A stretch of DNA of 60,861 bases from Acetobacteraceae bacterium. Its GTDB lineage: Bacteria; Pseudomonadota; Alphaproteobacteria; Acetobacterales; Acetobacteraceae. The stretch lies in assembly GCA_022842185.1 (NCBI GenBank), contig JALHQB010000021.1, positions 1 to 60,861 on the forward strand, in the 5' to 3' direction. A model generated the notes under the pieces. That model was not told where the DNA came from. It did not search any database and worked only from the letters and a program-made list of their open reading frames with translations. Each line of letters starts with the position of its first letter. The stretch's first letter is position 1. The position numbers and the translations under genes were made by a program. Shown in pieces: positions 18,731 to 28,031 of the stretch.

Positions 18731-19134
18731 CTGATGAAGGTCCGCCCGTCGGCGCGGTCGTGGTTCACGCGCACATGTGGCGGGAATGGCGCGGCCAGCG
18801 GACGCATCACCGCTTGCGCGGTCGCCGCATAGACGCAGACCATCCAGATGGTCGTGTCCACGGCCGGCAGGGCGTAGCGCATGCTCATCACCGTGCCGCG
18901 CGCGCTGCCCGCCACCGGTTCCACCGCGCGGCCCTCGGCGGGGGGGCCGGCATAGAACCGGATGTCGATCAGCTGGGTGCGCATGTCGCGGCGGAACGGC
19001 TCCCAGCCGTCCGGGACCGTGCCCTCCAGCGTGTCCCGCACACTCAGCGCGTCCGGGCAGGCGGGAAGTTCCTGGGCGAGTGCCGGCAATGCACCGATCA
19101 GCGCCAGCGTGGTGATGGCCGCGCGCAGCATCAA
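18721..19134 (-). CDS. Small secreted protein (possibly STY0301 family)
   Basis: 137 aa with a signal peptide (MLRAAITTLALIGALPALAQ). The mature part has ACPDALSVRDTLEGTVPDGWEPF, IDIRFYAGPPAEGRAVEP and a W-x-x-C-V-Y segment (TTIWMVCVYAATAQAVMRPL), with two Cys that could pair. This spacing resembles the STY0301 family of periplasmic proteins; the assignment is from memory. Function is unknown. The start overlaps the end of the RraA-like gene upstream, suggesting one transcript. Confidence 0.7.
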   Translation of the reverse strand: MMLRAAITTLALIGALPALAQELPACPDALSVRDTLEGTVPDGWEPFRRDMRTQLIDIRFYAGPPAEGRAVEPVAGSARGTVMSMRYALPAVDTTIWMVCVYAATAQAVMRPLAAPFPPHVRVNHDRADGRTFISYN

Positions 19135-19838
19135 CGCCCCTGCGCCTTCCGCCAGGCCTCGAAGATCGGCTTGTTCGCTGGATCGGTCATCGGATACAGG
19201 CCGCGGATGGTGTGGCCGGCAGCGACACGCTCCTGCACGAAATCCTCGAACACCGTCTGTTCGAAGGCCTCATCGGCGACCTCGTCGGCGATGTTTGCGG
19301 GGATGCACACCACACCCTCCCCGTCGCCCACCATGATGTCGCCCGGGTGCACGCCGACACCGGCGCAGGCGATCGGCAGGTTCAGGTCCACGCAGTGGTG
19401 GTGGATCAGGTTAGTCGGCGCGGAGGGCGTGGCGTGATACGCCGGCCAGCCCATCGCGCCGATCTCCGGGCTGTCGCGGAAGCCGCCATCGGTCACGGCA
19501 CCGGCCACCCCGCGCGCCTTCAGCCGGGTGATGAGGATGCCGCCGGCAGACGCCGCGCGCGCATCGCCGCGGCTGTCGATGACGAAGACGGCGCCGGGTG
19601 GGCATTCCTCCACGCCCTTGCGCTGCGGATGTTCCGGGTCGGCGAAGACGCCGAGCGTATCGAGGTCCTCGCGCGCCGGAATGGTGCGCAGCGTATAGGC
19701 CGGCCCCACCATGCGCGGCGCATCGGCGCCCAGCGGGCTGAGCGAGAGGAACACATTGCGGAAGCCGCGCTTGAACAGCACGGTGGTCAGGGTCGCGGTC
19801 GATACTTCGGCGAGCTTGGCCCGCGTTGCGTCTTTCAT
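19131..19838 (-). CDS. RraA-like family protein (possible HMG/CHA-type aldolase)
   Basis: 235 aa. The core GVAGAVTDGGFRDSPEIGAMGWPAYHA and VHPGDIMVGDGEGVVCIPAN match the RraA/4-hydroxy-4-methyl-2-oxoglutarate aldolase fold, including the G-x-x-T-D-G-x-x-R-D metal/pyruvate motif seen in true aldolases. The protein is longer than E. coli RraA (161 aa), in line with the catabolic group. GAGGA precedes the ATG at 19838. It lies 7 bp after an oligopeptide-type binding protein gene, suggesting import and breakdown of a shared organic acid substrate, which is inference. Confidence 0.87.
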   Translation of the reverse strand: MKDATRAKLAEVSTATLTTVLFKRGFRNVFLSLSPLGADAPRMVGPAYTLRTIPAREDLDTLGVFADPEHPQRKGVEECPPGAVFVIDSRGDARAASAGGILITRLKARGVAGAVTDGGFRDSPEIGAMGWPAYHATPSAPTNLIHHHCVDLNLPIACAGVGVHPGDIMVGDGEGVVCIPANIADEVADEAFEQTVFEDFVQERVAAGHTIRGLYPMTDPANKPIFEAWRKAQGR

Positions 19839-19845
19839 GTCGTCC

Positions 19846-21423
19846 TCACTGCGCCGCCTTGGAGATGTTCCAGTACACCGGAACGGGCGAGTCGAGGATC
19901 CCCTGCAGCCGCGCCGAATACCCACGCACCAGGGCAAACTGGCCGAGCGGGACATAGGGGACTGTTTCCGTGGCACGGCGGTGATAGGCCTGGGCCGCTT
20001 CCGCCCGCTGCGAATCCGATGTCGCCGCCACGAAGGCATCGCGCAGCCGCTCCATCTCCGCATCGCAAGGCCAGCCCGGCAGCGCGGTGCGTTCGCAGGC
20101 CGAGCGCATGGCGTTATGGCCGGATGGGTCCATGCCATCGAGCCCGGTCGGCGCCGAGACGAACAGCCCCCAGCCATTCTGCGCGCCCGGATTGCGCGAC
20201 AGGCGGCGCTGGATCAGCGTCGCCCAATCCATTGCCTGCACATCCACGTTCAATCCGGCGCGGCGCATCATATCCGCCGAAACGAGCGCGAAGGTGTGGC
20301 TGATGGTGGAATCCTGCGCGTCCAGCACCACCACCGGCGTGCCGTCATACCCGCTTTCGGCCACCGCACGACGCGCGGCTTCGAAGTTCGGGCTCACCCA
20401 GCCCACTTCGGTCCGATAAGGCGATGTGCAGGTATAGAAGGACCGGCAATCGCGCCACAGCGCCGGGTCGGTCATGTAGGCGGGCATGGCGTGGGCCGGG
20501 TCCACCAGCAGGCGCATCGCCTGGCGCAGCCGCGGATTGTCGAAAGGCGGCACCGCTTGGTTCATGCGGAAGATCGCCTGCACGCCCACGCTGTCCTGCT
20601 GGCCGATGCGCAGCGCGCGGTTGCGCTGGACCACGGGGAACAGGTCGGGCGGCAGTTCCTCGAAGATGTCGATCTCGCCGGTGGTCAGCGCGTTCAGCGC
20701 GGTCTGCGCATCGGGCAGATAGACCCACTCCACACGCTCGATGCCGGCGCGCTTGCCGCCCGCCAGGCCATCGGGTGGTTCGGCGCGCGGCACATAGGCG
20801 GCGTTGCGACGATAGGTGACGCGGTCGCCAATGCGCCAATCCTCCCGCCGCAGACTGAAGGGACCCGAACCGGTGGGATCGGTGATCGGCGTCGTCGCCG
20901 GCGTGGCGGCAACGCGCGCGGGCATGATGAAGGGCGGCTGGCCGGAGGGCTTGGACAGGGCCTGGAGCATCAACCCGAAGGGTTCGCGCAGCACGATGCG
21001 GAAGGTCCGCGCATCGACCGGTTCCATCGCCGTTGCAAGGGCGACGATCTGCTGGCCCAACCCGTCGCGCACCGCCCAGCGGCGCAGCGATGCAATGACA
21101 TCGGTGGTGGTGACCGGCGCGCCATCGTGGAAATTCAGGCCTTCGCGCAGCGTGAAGGTCCAGGTCCGGCCGTCCTCGCTGGTGGTCCAGCGTTCGACCA
21201 TCTGCGGCTGCACGCGCAGTTGGGAATCCAGCGCGAACAAGGTGTCGTAGACCATGTATCCATGGTTGCGCGCCATGTATTCGGGGCTGATGAACGGGTC
21301 GATCGTCCGCAGGTCGCCGAACAGCTTCACGCGCAGGGCGTTGGGGTCGCCACGGTTCTGCGCCTGCGCGGCAGGCAGGGCGAACAGCAACGCGGCGCCA
21401 AGCGCCGCAGCGAAACGCTTCAT
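19846..21423 (-). CDS. ABC transporter substrate-binding protein, family 5 (DppA/OppA type)
   Basis: 525 aa periplasmic protein: signal peptide (FAAALGAALLFALPAAQAQ), then the SBP_bac_5 fold with LRTIDPFISPEYMARNHGYM near the N-terminus, WTFTLREGLNFHDGAPVTTTDV, and GSGPFSLRREDW. Family members bind peptides, opines, nickel chelates or sugars. No permease or ATPase gene is adjacent; the only partner is the RraA-like gene 7 bp downstream. It must share an ABC core encoded elsewhere. ATG at 21421-21423 is set by the signal peptide. Confidence 0.92.
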   Translation of the reverse strand: MKRFAAALGAALLFALPAAQAQNRGDPNALRVKLFGDLRTIDPFISPEYMARNHGYMVYDTLFALDSQLRVQPQMVERWTTSEDGRTWTFTLREGLNFHDGAPVTTTDVIASLRRWAVRDGLGQQIVALATAMEPVDARTFRIVLREPFGLMLQALSKPSGQPPFIMPARVAATPATTPITDPTGSGPFSLRREDWRIGDRVTYRRNAAYVPRAEPPDGLAGGKRAGIERVEWVYLPDAQTALNALTTGEIDIFEELPPDLFPVVQRNRALRIGQQDSVGVQAIFRMNQAVPPFDNPRLRQAMRLLVDPAHAMPAYMTDPALWRDCRSFYTCTSPYRTEVGWVSPNFEAARRAVAESGYDGTPVVVLDAQDSTISHTFALVSADMMRRAGLNVDVQAMDWATLIQRRLSRNPGAQNGWGLFVSAPTGLDGMDPSGHNAMRSACERTALPGWPCDAEMERLRDAFVAATSDSQRAEAAQAYHRRATETVPYVPLGQFALVRGYSARLQGILDSPVPVYWNISKAAQ

Positions 21424-21536
21424 GGATGCATCCTTCCCCTGGCCATTCGGCAGCGCGATGGCCTTGGGGTTAGGATGGATCACGGGCCAGCAGCGCGACA
21501 AGTCGGATTCGGCCCACCTTGGAAACGAGCAGAACC

Positions 21537-22430
21537 ATGGCCGACAACGGCGCCCAGAAGCGATCCCGATCCTACCAGCTGGCCATCGAGGACCAGGAAT
21601 TCCTGTTGCGCGACGAAATGCGCCCCTTCCGCTTCGGCATGGAATACGCGAAGGCCGAATACGCGCTGCGCGACTGGGGTGTCCGTTCAACCGTGGTGGT
21701 CTTCGGATCCGCGCGTATTCCCAGCCCCGAACGGGCGGCGGCGCTGTCGTCCGCCGCGAAGTCGCCGGCCGACAAGCGCGCCGCGAAACGTGCCGCCGCG
21801 CAGTCCCGTATGTACGAAGATGCGCGTGCCTTCGCGCGGATCGTGTCGCTGCGGGGCGGCGCCCTGGCTGTCACCGGCGCGCCACGCGACAACGTCATCG
21901 CCACCGGCGGCGGCCCCGGCATCATGGAAGCCGCCAATCGCGGCGCGGCCGAAGCGGGTGCGCCATCCATCGGTTTCAACATCACCCTGCCGCATGAACA
22001 GGACCCCAACGCCTGGTCCACCCCGGCGCTGACCTTCCGCTTCCATTACTTCGCCATGCGCAAGATGCACCTGGCGATGCGGGCGAATGCGCTGGCCGTC
22101 TTCCCCGGCGGCTTCGGTACCTTCGACGAGTTGTTCGAGCTGCTGACGCTGGTGCAGACCGGCAAGGCGACACCGCGCCCCATCGTGCTGTTCGACCGGT
22201 CGTTTTGGGAAAGCGCGATCAACCTGCCTTTGCTGGTCGAACGCGGCATGATCGACCCGAAGGATCTCGATCTGTTCGAGATCGTGGACACCCCCGAGGA
22301 AGCCTGGGCGAGCCTGGTCCGCCGGGGGCTGGAAGCGCGCGCCCTGCCGGCGACGCCCACCCCGCCGCGCGCCACGCCGTCGCGCCGACGCAAGCCCGGC
22401 GCCGAACGGATGAAGACGCCGGCCCAATAA
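21537..22430 (+). CDS. LOG family (TIGR00730-like) Rossmann-fold protein
   Basis: 297 aa. The nucleotide site is seen in VIATGGGPGIMEAANRGAAE and the catalytic P-G-G-F-G-T-x-D-E in AVFPGGFGTFDELFELLTLV. LOG proteins are phosphoribohydrolases that release cytokinin bases from nucleotide 5'-phosphates or act as general AMP/nucleotide hydrolases. An extra basic, Ala-rich insert (about residues 65-90) and a Pro/Arg-rich tail (TPPRATPSRRRKPG) extend the usual domain. The ATG at 21537 was preferred to a TTG at 21519. Single gene. Confidence 0.88.
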   Translation: MADNGAQKRSRSYQLAIEDQEFLLRDEMRPFRFGMEYAKAEYALRDWGVRSTVVVFGSARIPSPERAAALSSAAKSPADKRAAKRAAAQSRMYEDARAFARIVSLRGGALAVTGAPRDNVIATGGGPGIMEAANRGAAEAGAPSIGFNITLPHEQDPNAWSTPALTFRFHYFAMRKMHLAMRANALAVFPGGFGTFDELFELLTLVQTGKATPRPIVLFDRSFWESAINLPLLVERGMIDPKDLDLFEIVDTPEEAWASLVRRGLEARALPATPTPPRATPSRRRKPGAERMKTPAQ

Positions 22431-22527
22431 TCACGGTTCCGCCTTCATCGCCCTTCAACCTGGCACCGGAATAGTGTTCAAGCCCTCTGCCGGGATCAAC
22501 GCCAAGGCCTACACCAGGAGTTCCAGT

Positions 22528-22869
22528 ATGTTTCGTCGCGCCCTGCTGACGATTGCCTTCCTTGCTGCCGTGCCCGTCGTACCCGCCTTCGCCCAGGGTT
22601 GCGACACCACCTTCACCCTCGCCAACCGGTCCGGCCGGCAGGTCAACGAGGTCTATTTCAGCTCCTCGCAGAACAGCAACTGGGGCAGCGACCGACTTGG
22701 CCAGAACGTCCTGGCGAATGGCGCTTCCATGCAGTACCAGCCGAGCCCCGGCGGGGCCTATGATTTCCGCGTGGTGTTCGACAACGGCGCCGCGATCGAA
22801 AGCCGCGGCATCGACCTGTGCACGGTGAGCACCGTGACCGTCACCGCGCAGGGCATCTCGGCACAGTAA
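22528..22869 (+). CDS. Small secreted protein of unknown function
   Basis: 113 aa. A clear signal peptide (RRALLTIAFLAAVPVVPAFAQG) and a beta-rich mature domain: C-D-T-T-F-T-L-A-N-R-S-G-R-Q-V-N-E-V-Y-F, NWGSDRLGQNVLANGASMQY, YDFRVVFDNGAAIESRGIDL followed by a second Cys, so one disulfide is possible. CAGGAG precedes the ATG at 22528. I do not recognise a named family; the fold hints at a small immunoglobulin-like envelope protein. Single gene, convergent with rdgB. Confidence 0.75.
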   Translation: MFRRALLTIAFLAAVPVVPAFAQGCDTTFTLANRSGRQVNEVYFSSSQNSNWGSDRLGQNVLANGASMQYQPSPGGAYDFRVVFDNGAAIESRGIDLCTVSTVTVTAQGISAQ

Positions 22870-22944
22870 TGTGGTGAATGGCGACGCCGGAACTTCCCAC
22901 GGTCCGGCGCGCCCACGAACACGTCGCTGAAGCTGTGTACGCAT

Positions 22945-22970
22945 GCGCCTGACCGATCCCGGTCAGGCGC
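22945..22970. terminator. Hairpin between two convergent genes
   Basis: Perfect stem with arms GCGCCTGACC and GGTCAGGCGC and loop GATCCC, midway between the ends of a plus-strand and a minus-strand gene. It is the same hairpin as at 5393-5418. No U-run follows on either strand, so it may be a repeat half-element that acts as a transcript end or RNA-stability barrier rather than a classical terminator. Confidence 0.45.
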
Positions 22971-23000
22971 GCCACGTTCCCGGCCAGAAAGCCGCGTTCC

Positions 23001-23621
23001 TCACTGCGGTTGCGGCAGGCAAGCTTCCGACAGCAGCGCAAAGGCCTTCGCGCGGTGGCTGATCCGGTGCTTTTCCGCCGGGTCCATCTCGCCGAAGGTG
23101 TCGTCGAGCCGGTCCGGCTGGAACATCGGGTCATATCCGAACCCATGCTCCCCGCGCGGCGGCCATACCCAATGGCCGATCGCGCGGCCCTCGAACGCTT
23201 CAAGGTGCCCATCCGGCCAGGCCAGCACCAGTGCGCAGCTGAACCAAGCGGCGCGATCCTCGAAATCCTGCGCCGCTTCCATCACCTTGCGCATGGCGTC
23301 GGCATAGTCGCGCGACCCATCCGGCTGCATCGCCCAATCCGCCGTGCGCACGCCCGGCGCACCGGCCAGCGCCGCCACCGAGAAACCCGAATCATCCGCC
23401 AGCGCCGGCAGGCCCGCTGCCTGCGCAGCCGCCCGCGCCTTGATGGTGGCGTTGCCGATGAAACTGTCCTCGGTCTCATCCGGTTCGGGCAGGCCCAGTT
23501 CGCCGGCTGACACGGTCTCGATGCCATGGGGCGCGAGCAACGCCGCGACTTCGCGCAGCTTGCCCTTGTTGTGGGTGGCGATGACGATGCGGTCGCCAGG
23601 GTTCAGGCGGCGGTGGGTCAT
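23001..23621 (-). CDS. rdgB: Non-canonical purine NTP pyrophosphatase RdgB/HAM1
   Basis: 206 aa cytoplasmic enzyme that hydrolyses ITP, dITP and XTP to monophosphates and so keeps deaminated purines out of DNA. Motifs: [16 protein letters not shown] (substrate), [53 protein letters not shown]. Length is standard. The ATG at 23619-23621 follows the family-3 repeat, which supplies AGGAGG upstream of a hairpin. The VOC gene lies upstream on the same strand. Confidence 0.95.
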   Translation of the reverse strand: MTHRRLNPGDRIVIATHNKGKLREVAALLAPHGIETVSAGELGLPEPDETEDSFIGNATIKARAAAQAAGLPALADDSGFSVAALAGAPGVRTADWAMQPDGSRDYADAMRKVMEAAQDFEDRAAWFSCALVLAWPDGHLEAFEGRAIGHWVWPPRGEHGFGYDPMFQPDRLDDTFGEMDPAEKHRISHRAKAFALLSEACLPQPQ

Positions 23622-23629
23622 GGCAGACA

Positions 23630-23798
23630 GGTCGGGGGAGAGAACTCCCCCGAACCCCCTCCTTTTTTTGACACTTGGGAACGGACGCCGGCGTACGGCG
23701 CCAAAAGACAGAAAAAGAGTGGGGGTTCCGGCCCTGTCGGCGTTGCGAAGCAACGTCGATGGGAGATCGGCTTGGGGGAGGTTCTCCTCCCCCCAACC
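23630..23798 (-). repeat. Family-3 repeat, forming the rdgB leader
   Basis: On the minus strand it reads: a G-rich/C-rich hairpin near 23776-23798, a middle part, A7 followed by GGAGGGGGTTC, then the stem CGGGGGAG-TTCT-CTCCCCCG (23633-23652) and the rdgB start 11 bases later. The same order occurs at 29849-29958 in front of the WD40 gene. On the plus strand the hairpin is followed by CCCCCTCC and seven T, which would also suit transcription termination. Confidence 0.8.
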
Positions 23799-23803
23799 AT
23801 TCT

Positions 23804-24688
23804 TCACGCGAACACCACCGCGGCGCCAGCACCATGTGTTGGCGGCACCATCACGCCTGCGGGCGTCTCGACTGTCGGCACCCCCTCCAACACACGCCGC
23901 GCCGCAACCCCGCCATCCTCCGTTCGGATCACCATGCCCGCCATGAAGGGCGATGCCGGTGCGGTCACGCCCGGCAGCACGGTCGGCAAGGCGGCTTCTT
24001 CCAGGATGCGCACGCGCGTTTCCATCACCGGGGCGAAGGGGCCGGCAGCAGCGGCGGCGCCAGGCAGGCGCATCAGGAAGCCCCCGGCCGGGTCAGGCTC
24101 GACAGGCAGGCCACACAGGCGCGACAGCCGCGCGGCGGTCTCGGCGGGGGTGGCCGAGCACAGGATCACTTCCTCCAGCGCGATCGCCTTGTTGGCGTGG
24201 TCCATCCATCTGGGGTCCCACACCAGTTCCGGCGTCAGGTGGCGGATCAGCTGGACGCGGCCCTCGGGCGGATCGGGAAAGGGCAGGCGCGCAAATTTGG
24301 CGATCGGGCCGCCCTTTTCCACCGGCCGTTCCAGCCAGGCGATGCCGGGGATATCGATGCCGGCGGCGCGCATGCGGGCAAGGTTCGCGTCCTCATCTGT
24401 CACCCCCAACGCCAGGATGTGCATCCCGGCATAGCGGTCCAGGAACCGGTTCAGCGTGTTGTCGTACAGCGCAGGGTCGAGGATCGCGATCAGCTCGATG
24501 TAGCCGTGCTTGAGGAAGGCGCAGCGATTGCCCGACCCCCATTGTTCCACCGGCAGGTCCGGCCGGCGCCGGCCCGATTGCTGCGCGATCGGCGACAGCG
24601 CGAAGCCGAGCCGTTCATAGGCCGCGGTCAGCGGGCCGAGGTCGCGTGCGGCGACGCCGACATGGTCGATGGCAACGGCGGTGTTCAT
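23804..24688 (-). CDS. VOC family (glyoxalase-like) protein
   Basis: 294 aa. The N-terminal [27 protein letters not shown] and the segment [15 protein letters not shown] are typical of Glyoxalase_3-like vicinal oxygen chelate proteins. A second module is suggested by [22 protein letters not shown]. Metal-binding His (IDHVGVA) and Glu (GYIELIA) candidates are present. Substrate unknown. The start overlaps the stop of the GST gene by 4 bp, so a GST-VOC operon handling reactive electrophiles is plausible. Confidence 0.87.
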   Translation of the reverse strand: MNTAVAIDHVGVAARDLGPLTAAYERLGFALSPIAQQSGRRRPDLPVEQWGSGNRCAFLKHGYIELIAILDPALYDNTLNRFLDRYAGMHILALGVTDEDANLARMRAAGIDIPGIAWLERPVEKGGPIAKFARLPFPDPPEGRVQLIRHLTPELVWDPRWMDHANKAIALEEVILCSATPAETAARLSRLCGLPVEPDPAGGFLMRLPGAAAAAGPFAPVMETRVRILEEAALPTVLPGVTAPASPFMAGMVIRTEDGGVAARRVLEGVPTVETPAGVMVPPTHGAGAAVVFA

Positions 24689-25341
24689 GCGGGGTTCTCA
24701 TATTTGTCGAGCAGCCAGGATTCGGGTTCGGCGGCGGCCTCGGCATACCAGCGCTCCATCAACGGATGGGCGCGCACGGCGGCGACATAGGCATGCGATG
24801 TGGCCGACAATTCAGGCTGCCAGGTCAGGAAGCGCGTGACGACCGGCGCATACATCATGTCCGCCAACCCGAAGGCCTGGCCAAACAGGAACGGCCCGCC
24901 ATGGGCGGCGAGCGCCTCGGCCCAGATCGCCTCGATCCGCGCGATGTCGGCCAGCGCCTCCGGCGTGCGCCCGCGGCCGGGGAAGCTGCGGCCAAGGTTC
25001 ATCGGCATGGCCACGCGCATGCCGCGAAAGCCAGCATGCATCTCGGATGCGATGGCCCGGGCATGGGCACGCGCCGCACGATCGGCGGGCCACAGGCCGG
25101 GCGCGATCTCGGCGCAGTATTCCGCGATGGCGAGGCTTTCCCATATCCGCGCCCCGTCCTGTTCCAGATATGGCACCAGGCCATTGGGGGACACGGCATG
25201 GATGGCGGTGGTGGCGCCACCGCCAGCCAGCGGGATCAGCACTTCCTCGACATCCAGCCCGGCCAGATGCACGGCGAGCCAGCCGCGCAGCGACCAGGAT
25301 GAATATCGCTTGGTGCCGATGACGAGACGTCCCTGGGCCAT
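24685..25341 (-). CDS. Glutathione S-transferase family protein
   Basis: 218 aa. A thioredoxin-like N-terminal domain starts LVIGTKRYSSWSLRGWLAVH, with the S-S-W-S motif where zeta/YfcF-like GSTs place the catalytic Ser. NGLVPYLEQDGARIWESLAI is the glutathione-binding segment with the cis-Pro (VPYL) and E-S. A helical C-domain follows (GPFLFGQAFGLADMMYAPVV). ATG at 25339-25341 is set by the beta-1 strand. It is coupled by a 4 bp overlap to the VOC gene. Confidence 0.92.
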   Translation of the reverse strand: MAQGRLVIGTKRYSSWSLRGWLAVHLAGLDVEEVLIPLAGGGATTAIHAVSPNGLVPYLEQDGARIWESLAIAEYCAEIAPGLWPADRAARAHARAIASEMHAGFRGMRVAMPMNLGRSFPGRGRTPEALADIARIEAIWAEALAAHGGPFLFGQAFGLADMMYAPVVTRFLTWQPELSATSHAYVAAVRAHPLMERWYAEAAAEPESWLLDKYENPA

Positions 25342-25394
25342 GCGCGCGCCCTCCTCTCGGCGCGGATGGACCATGGCATGGGTGGATGCCGTGG

Positions 25395-26558
25395 TCACCG
25401 CGTCAGGCGGTGCAGGCCCAGCGTCGGATAGACCAGCATGGTCAGCACGCCACCACCGATCAGGCTCGCCGCCTGCCAGGGCGGCATCACGCCGCCCTGC
25501 ACGGCAATCGCGGCGATGGCGACCACCAGCGGCAACTGCGTCCCGGCATGCAGCGCCAGGGCCTGCCGGCGCGGCGCATCGAGTTCGCCCCGCGCCAGCA
25601 GCAGCATCGGCAAACCCCGCACCGCCAGCATCAGCGCGGCGAAGACCGGCACCATGGCCAAGGCGCGCAGGTCGGTGAACAGCGACGCCACATCCAACCG
25701 CATGCCGGAAGCGATGAAGAAGATCGGGATCAGGAAGCCGTAGCCCAGCCCATCCAGCCGCGTCAGCAGCGCTTCATGCTGATGATGCGGCAGCGCAGCC
25801 CGCACCACCGCCCCGGCGACGAAGGCCCCGAGCACAAGGTCGATGCTCAATTCCTCCGACACAGCGATCAACAACACCATCAGCAGCAGCACCAGCCGCA
25901 GCGGGAATTGGCCGGAACTGCCCATGGTCCGCGCCATCACGGCGGCCAGGTGCCCATGGGTTGTCCGCGCCGCGACCATCACCGCCGCCGCCGCCCCCAC
26001 CGCGAAGCCGACCAGGATCAGCGCCTGCCCCGGCGCCCCCGCCGCACCCGCGAGGATGAGCGACAGCGCGATCAGCGGCGCCGCTTCCCCGATCGCGCCC
26101 GTGGCCAGGATGATCGGCCCATAGGGCGGGGCAAGCCGCCCGGCATCGCGCAGGATCGGCAGCAGCGCGCCGACCGCCGTGGTGGTCAGCGCCAGCGCGG
26201 TGAACAGCGGTGCCTCGATGATCCCGGCGGCGGACAGTGCATACCCCACGCCGCAGGCCAGCACCGCCGAAAGTGCCCATCCCCGCCAGGCAATCCGCAG
26301 CGGGCGGCCCTTCAGCACGTCCGGATCGACCTCGAATCCCGCCAGCAGGAACAGCAGGCAGAGGCCGAGTTGGGCCAGGATCGTGATGATCGGCCCGGCA
26401 TGGGCCAGGTCGAGCAATTGCGGGCCGATCATCACGCCGGCCACGATCTCCAACACCACCCCGGGCACGCCCAGACGTGGGAACAGGGCGGGCACGCCCG
26501 CCGCCACCGTCATCGCGCCGAAGACGGCCAGCACGCTCACCAGATCGACATTGACCAT
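25395..26558 (-). CDS. Cation:proton antiporter (CPA2/KefB-like, membrane domain only)
   Basis: 387 aa polytopic protein with 11-12 helices. GVVLEIVAGVMIGPQLLDLA and LLFLLAGFEVDP are typical of CPA2 Na+/H+ exchangers; LTTTAVGALLPILRDAG and SIDLVLGAFVAGAVVR match the core helices. It lacks the RCK/TrkA-N nucleotide-binding domain of KefB/C. The usual double Asp or N-D pair of the ion site is not clear, so ion and direction are open. It is divergent from the aminotransferase gene with about 130 bp between. Confidence 0.88.
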   Translation of the reverse strand: MVNVDLVSVLAVFGAMTVAAGVPALFPRLGVPGVVLEIVAGVMIGPQLLDLAHAGPIITILAQLGLCLLFLLAGFEVDPDVLKGRPLRIAWRGWALSAVLACGVGYALSAAGIIEAPLFTALALTTTAVGALLPILRDAGRLAPPYGPIILATGAIGEAAPLIALSLILAGAAGAPGQALILVGFAVGAAAAVMVAARTTHGHLAAVMARTMGSSGQFPLRLVLLLMVLLIAVSEELSIDLVLGAFVAGAVVRAALPHHQHEALLTRLDGLGYGFLIPIFFIASGMRLDVASLFTDLRALAMVPVFAALMLAVRGLPMLLLARGELDAPRRQALALHAGTQLPLVVAIAAIAVQGGVMPPWQAASLIGGGVLTMLVYPTLGLHRLTR

Positions 26559-26688
26559 CCGCGCCGTCGCGCCCCACCTGCCCGCGGCTGCATCCGGCCG
26601 TGTTTTCGGGCAACCGGCAAGACCCGCGGCTTGCCCCCGGGCCGCGCAAGGTGTTGTTTGCCGCCCAGCCGAGCCCCCGGAGACCCCG

Positions 26689-28023
26689 ATGAACGAAATG
26701 AACGTGCCGCGTCCCAATTCCCTGGACGCCTACTGGATGCCGTTTTCCGACAACAAGTACTTCAAGGGCGACACCTCGCGCATGCTCGCCCGCGCCGAGG
26801 GCATGTCCTACTTCACGCCGGAGGGGAAGGAGATCCTGGACGGCACCGCGGGGCTGTGGTGCTGCAATGCCGGGCATGGCCGCGTTGAGATCAAGGAAGC
26901 GATCCAGAAGCAGGCCGCGATCCTGGACTACGCACCGACCTTCCAACTCGGCCATCCCATCGCCTTCGAGGCCGCTGCGCGCATTGCCGAGATGACGCCC
27001 GAGGGGATGGACCGCGTCTTCTTCACCAATTCCGGGTCCGAGAGCGCGGATACGGCGCTGAAGATCGCCCTCGCCTATCACCGGGCGCGGGGCGAGGCCG
27101 GCCGGGTGCGGATGATCGGGCGGGAACGCGGGTATCACGGCGTCGGCTTCGGCGGCATGTCGGTGGGCGGCATCGGCGGCAATCGCAAGCAGTTCGGCGC
27201 GCTGCTGCCCTATGTGGACCACCTGCCATCCACCCACCTGCCGGAAAAGAACGCCTTTTCCCGCGGGGAACCGGAGCACGGCATCGAACTGGCCGATGTG
27301 CTGGAAAACATGGTCGCGCTGCATGGCGCCGAGACCATCGCCGCGGTGATGGTGGAACCCGTTGCCGGGTCCACCGGCGTGCTGGTGCCGCCCAAGGGGT
27401 ATCTGAAGCGCTTGCGCGCGCTGTGCGACAAGCACGGCATCCTGCTGATCTTCGACGAGGTCATCACCGGCTTCGGCCGCCTGGGCACCAATTTCGGCGC
27501 CGAGCGGCTGGACGTGACGCCCGACATCATGACGATGGCCAAGGGCCTGACGAACGCGGCCGTGCCGATGGGCGCGGTGGCGGTGAAGAACGGCGTGTAT
27601 GACGCCGTGGTCGAAGGTGTGGCCGGGGGGATCGAGTTCTTCCACGGCTATACCTATTCCGGCCATCCGCTGGCCGCCGCCGCCGCCATCGCGACGATGC
27701 AGCTGCACCAGTCCGAGGACTTGCCCGGCCGGGCGCGCGCCATCGAGCCGTACTGGCAGGACGCGATGCATTCGATGCGCGACGCGCCCAATGTCATCGA
27801 CATCCGTGACATGGGCCTGATCGGTGGCATCGAACTCGCCCCCCGCCCCGGCAAGCCCGGTGCGCGTGCCATGGACGTGTTCCGCCGCTGCTTCGATGCC
27901 GGCGTGCTGGTGCGGGTGACCGCGGACATCGTCGCGCTGTCGCCCCCGCTGATCGTCGAGCGCCCGCATATCGACCGGATCGTCGGCACGCTGACCGACG
28001 CCATCCGCGCCGAAGCCGCCTGA
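26689..28023 (+). CDS. Beta-alanine--pyruvate transaminase family (omega-aminotransferase)
   Basis: 444 aa PLP enzyme of class III. PLP lysine is K285 in MTMAKGLTNA, the pyridine-nitrogen Asp is D256 in FDEVITGFGRLG, and the phosphate loop is N114-S-G-S-E-S. The N-terminal YWMPFSDNKYFK and WCCNAGHG motifs mark the omega-amino acid:pyruvate transaminase group, which converts beta-alanine to malonate semialdehyde. GGAG lies 8 bases before the ATG at 26689. Genes 9 bp downstream may be on the same transcript. Confidence 0.93.
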   Translation: MNEMNVPRPNSLDAYWMPFSDNKYFKGDTSRMLARAEGMSYFTPEGKEILDGTAGLWCCNAGHGRVEIKEAIQKQAAILDYAPTFQLGHPIAFEAAARIAEMTPEGMDRVFFTNSGSESADTALKIALAYHRARGEAGRVRMIGRERGYHGVGFGGMSVGGIGGNRKQFGALLPYVDHLPSTHLPEKNAFSRGEPEHGIELADVLENMVALHGAETIAAVMVEPVAGSTGVLVPPKGYLKRLRALCDKHGILLIFDEVITGFGRLGTNFGAERLDVTPDIMTMAKGLTNAAVPMGAVAVKNGVYDAVVEGVAGGIEFFHGYTYSGHPLAAAAAIATMQLHQSEDLPGRARAIEPYWQDAMHSMRDAPNVIDIRDMGLIGGIELAPRPGKPGARAMDVFRRCFDAGVLVRVTADIVALSPPLIVERPHIDRIVGTLTDAIRAEAA

Positions 28024-28031
28024 GCCGGCCC

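Noticed and set aside
23630..23670. Intrinsic terminator on the plus strand (hairpin then T7)
   Set aside because: Nine to ten bases lie between stem and T-run and no plus-strand gene ends here; the leader reading on the minus strand fits better.
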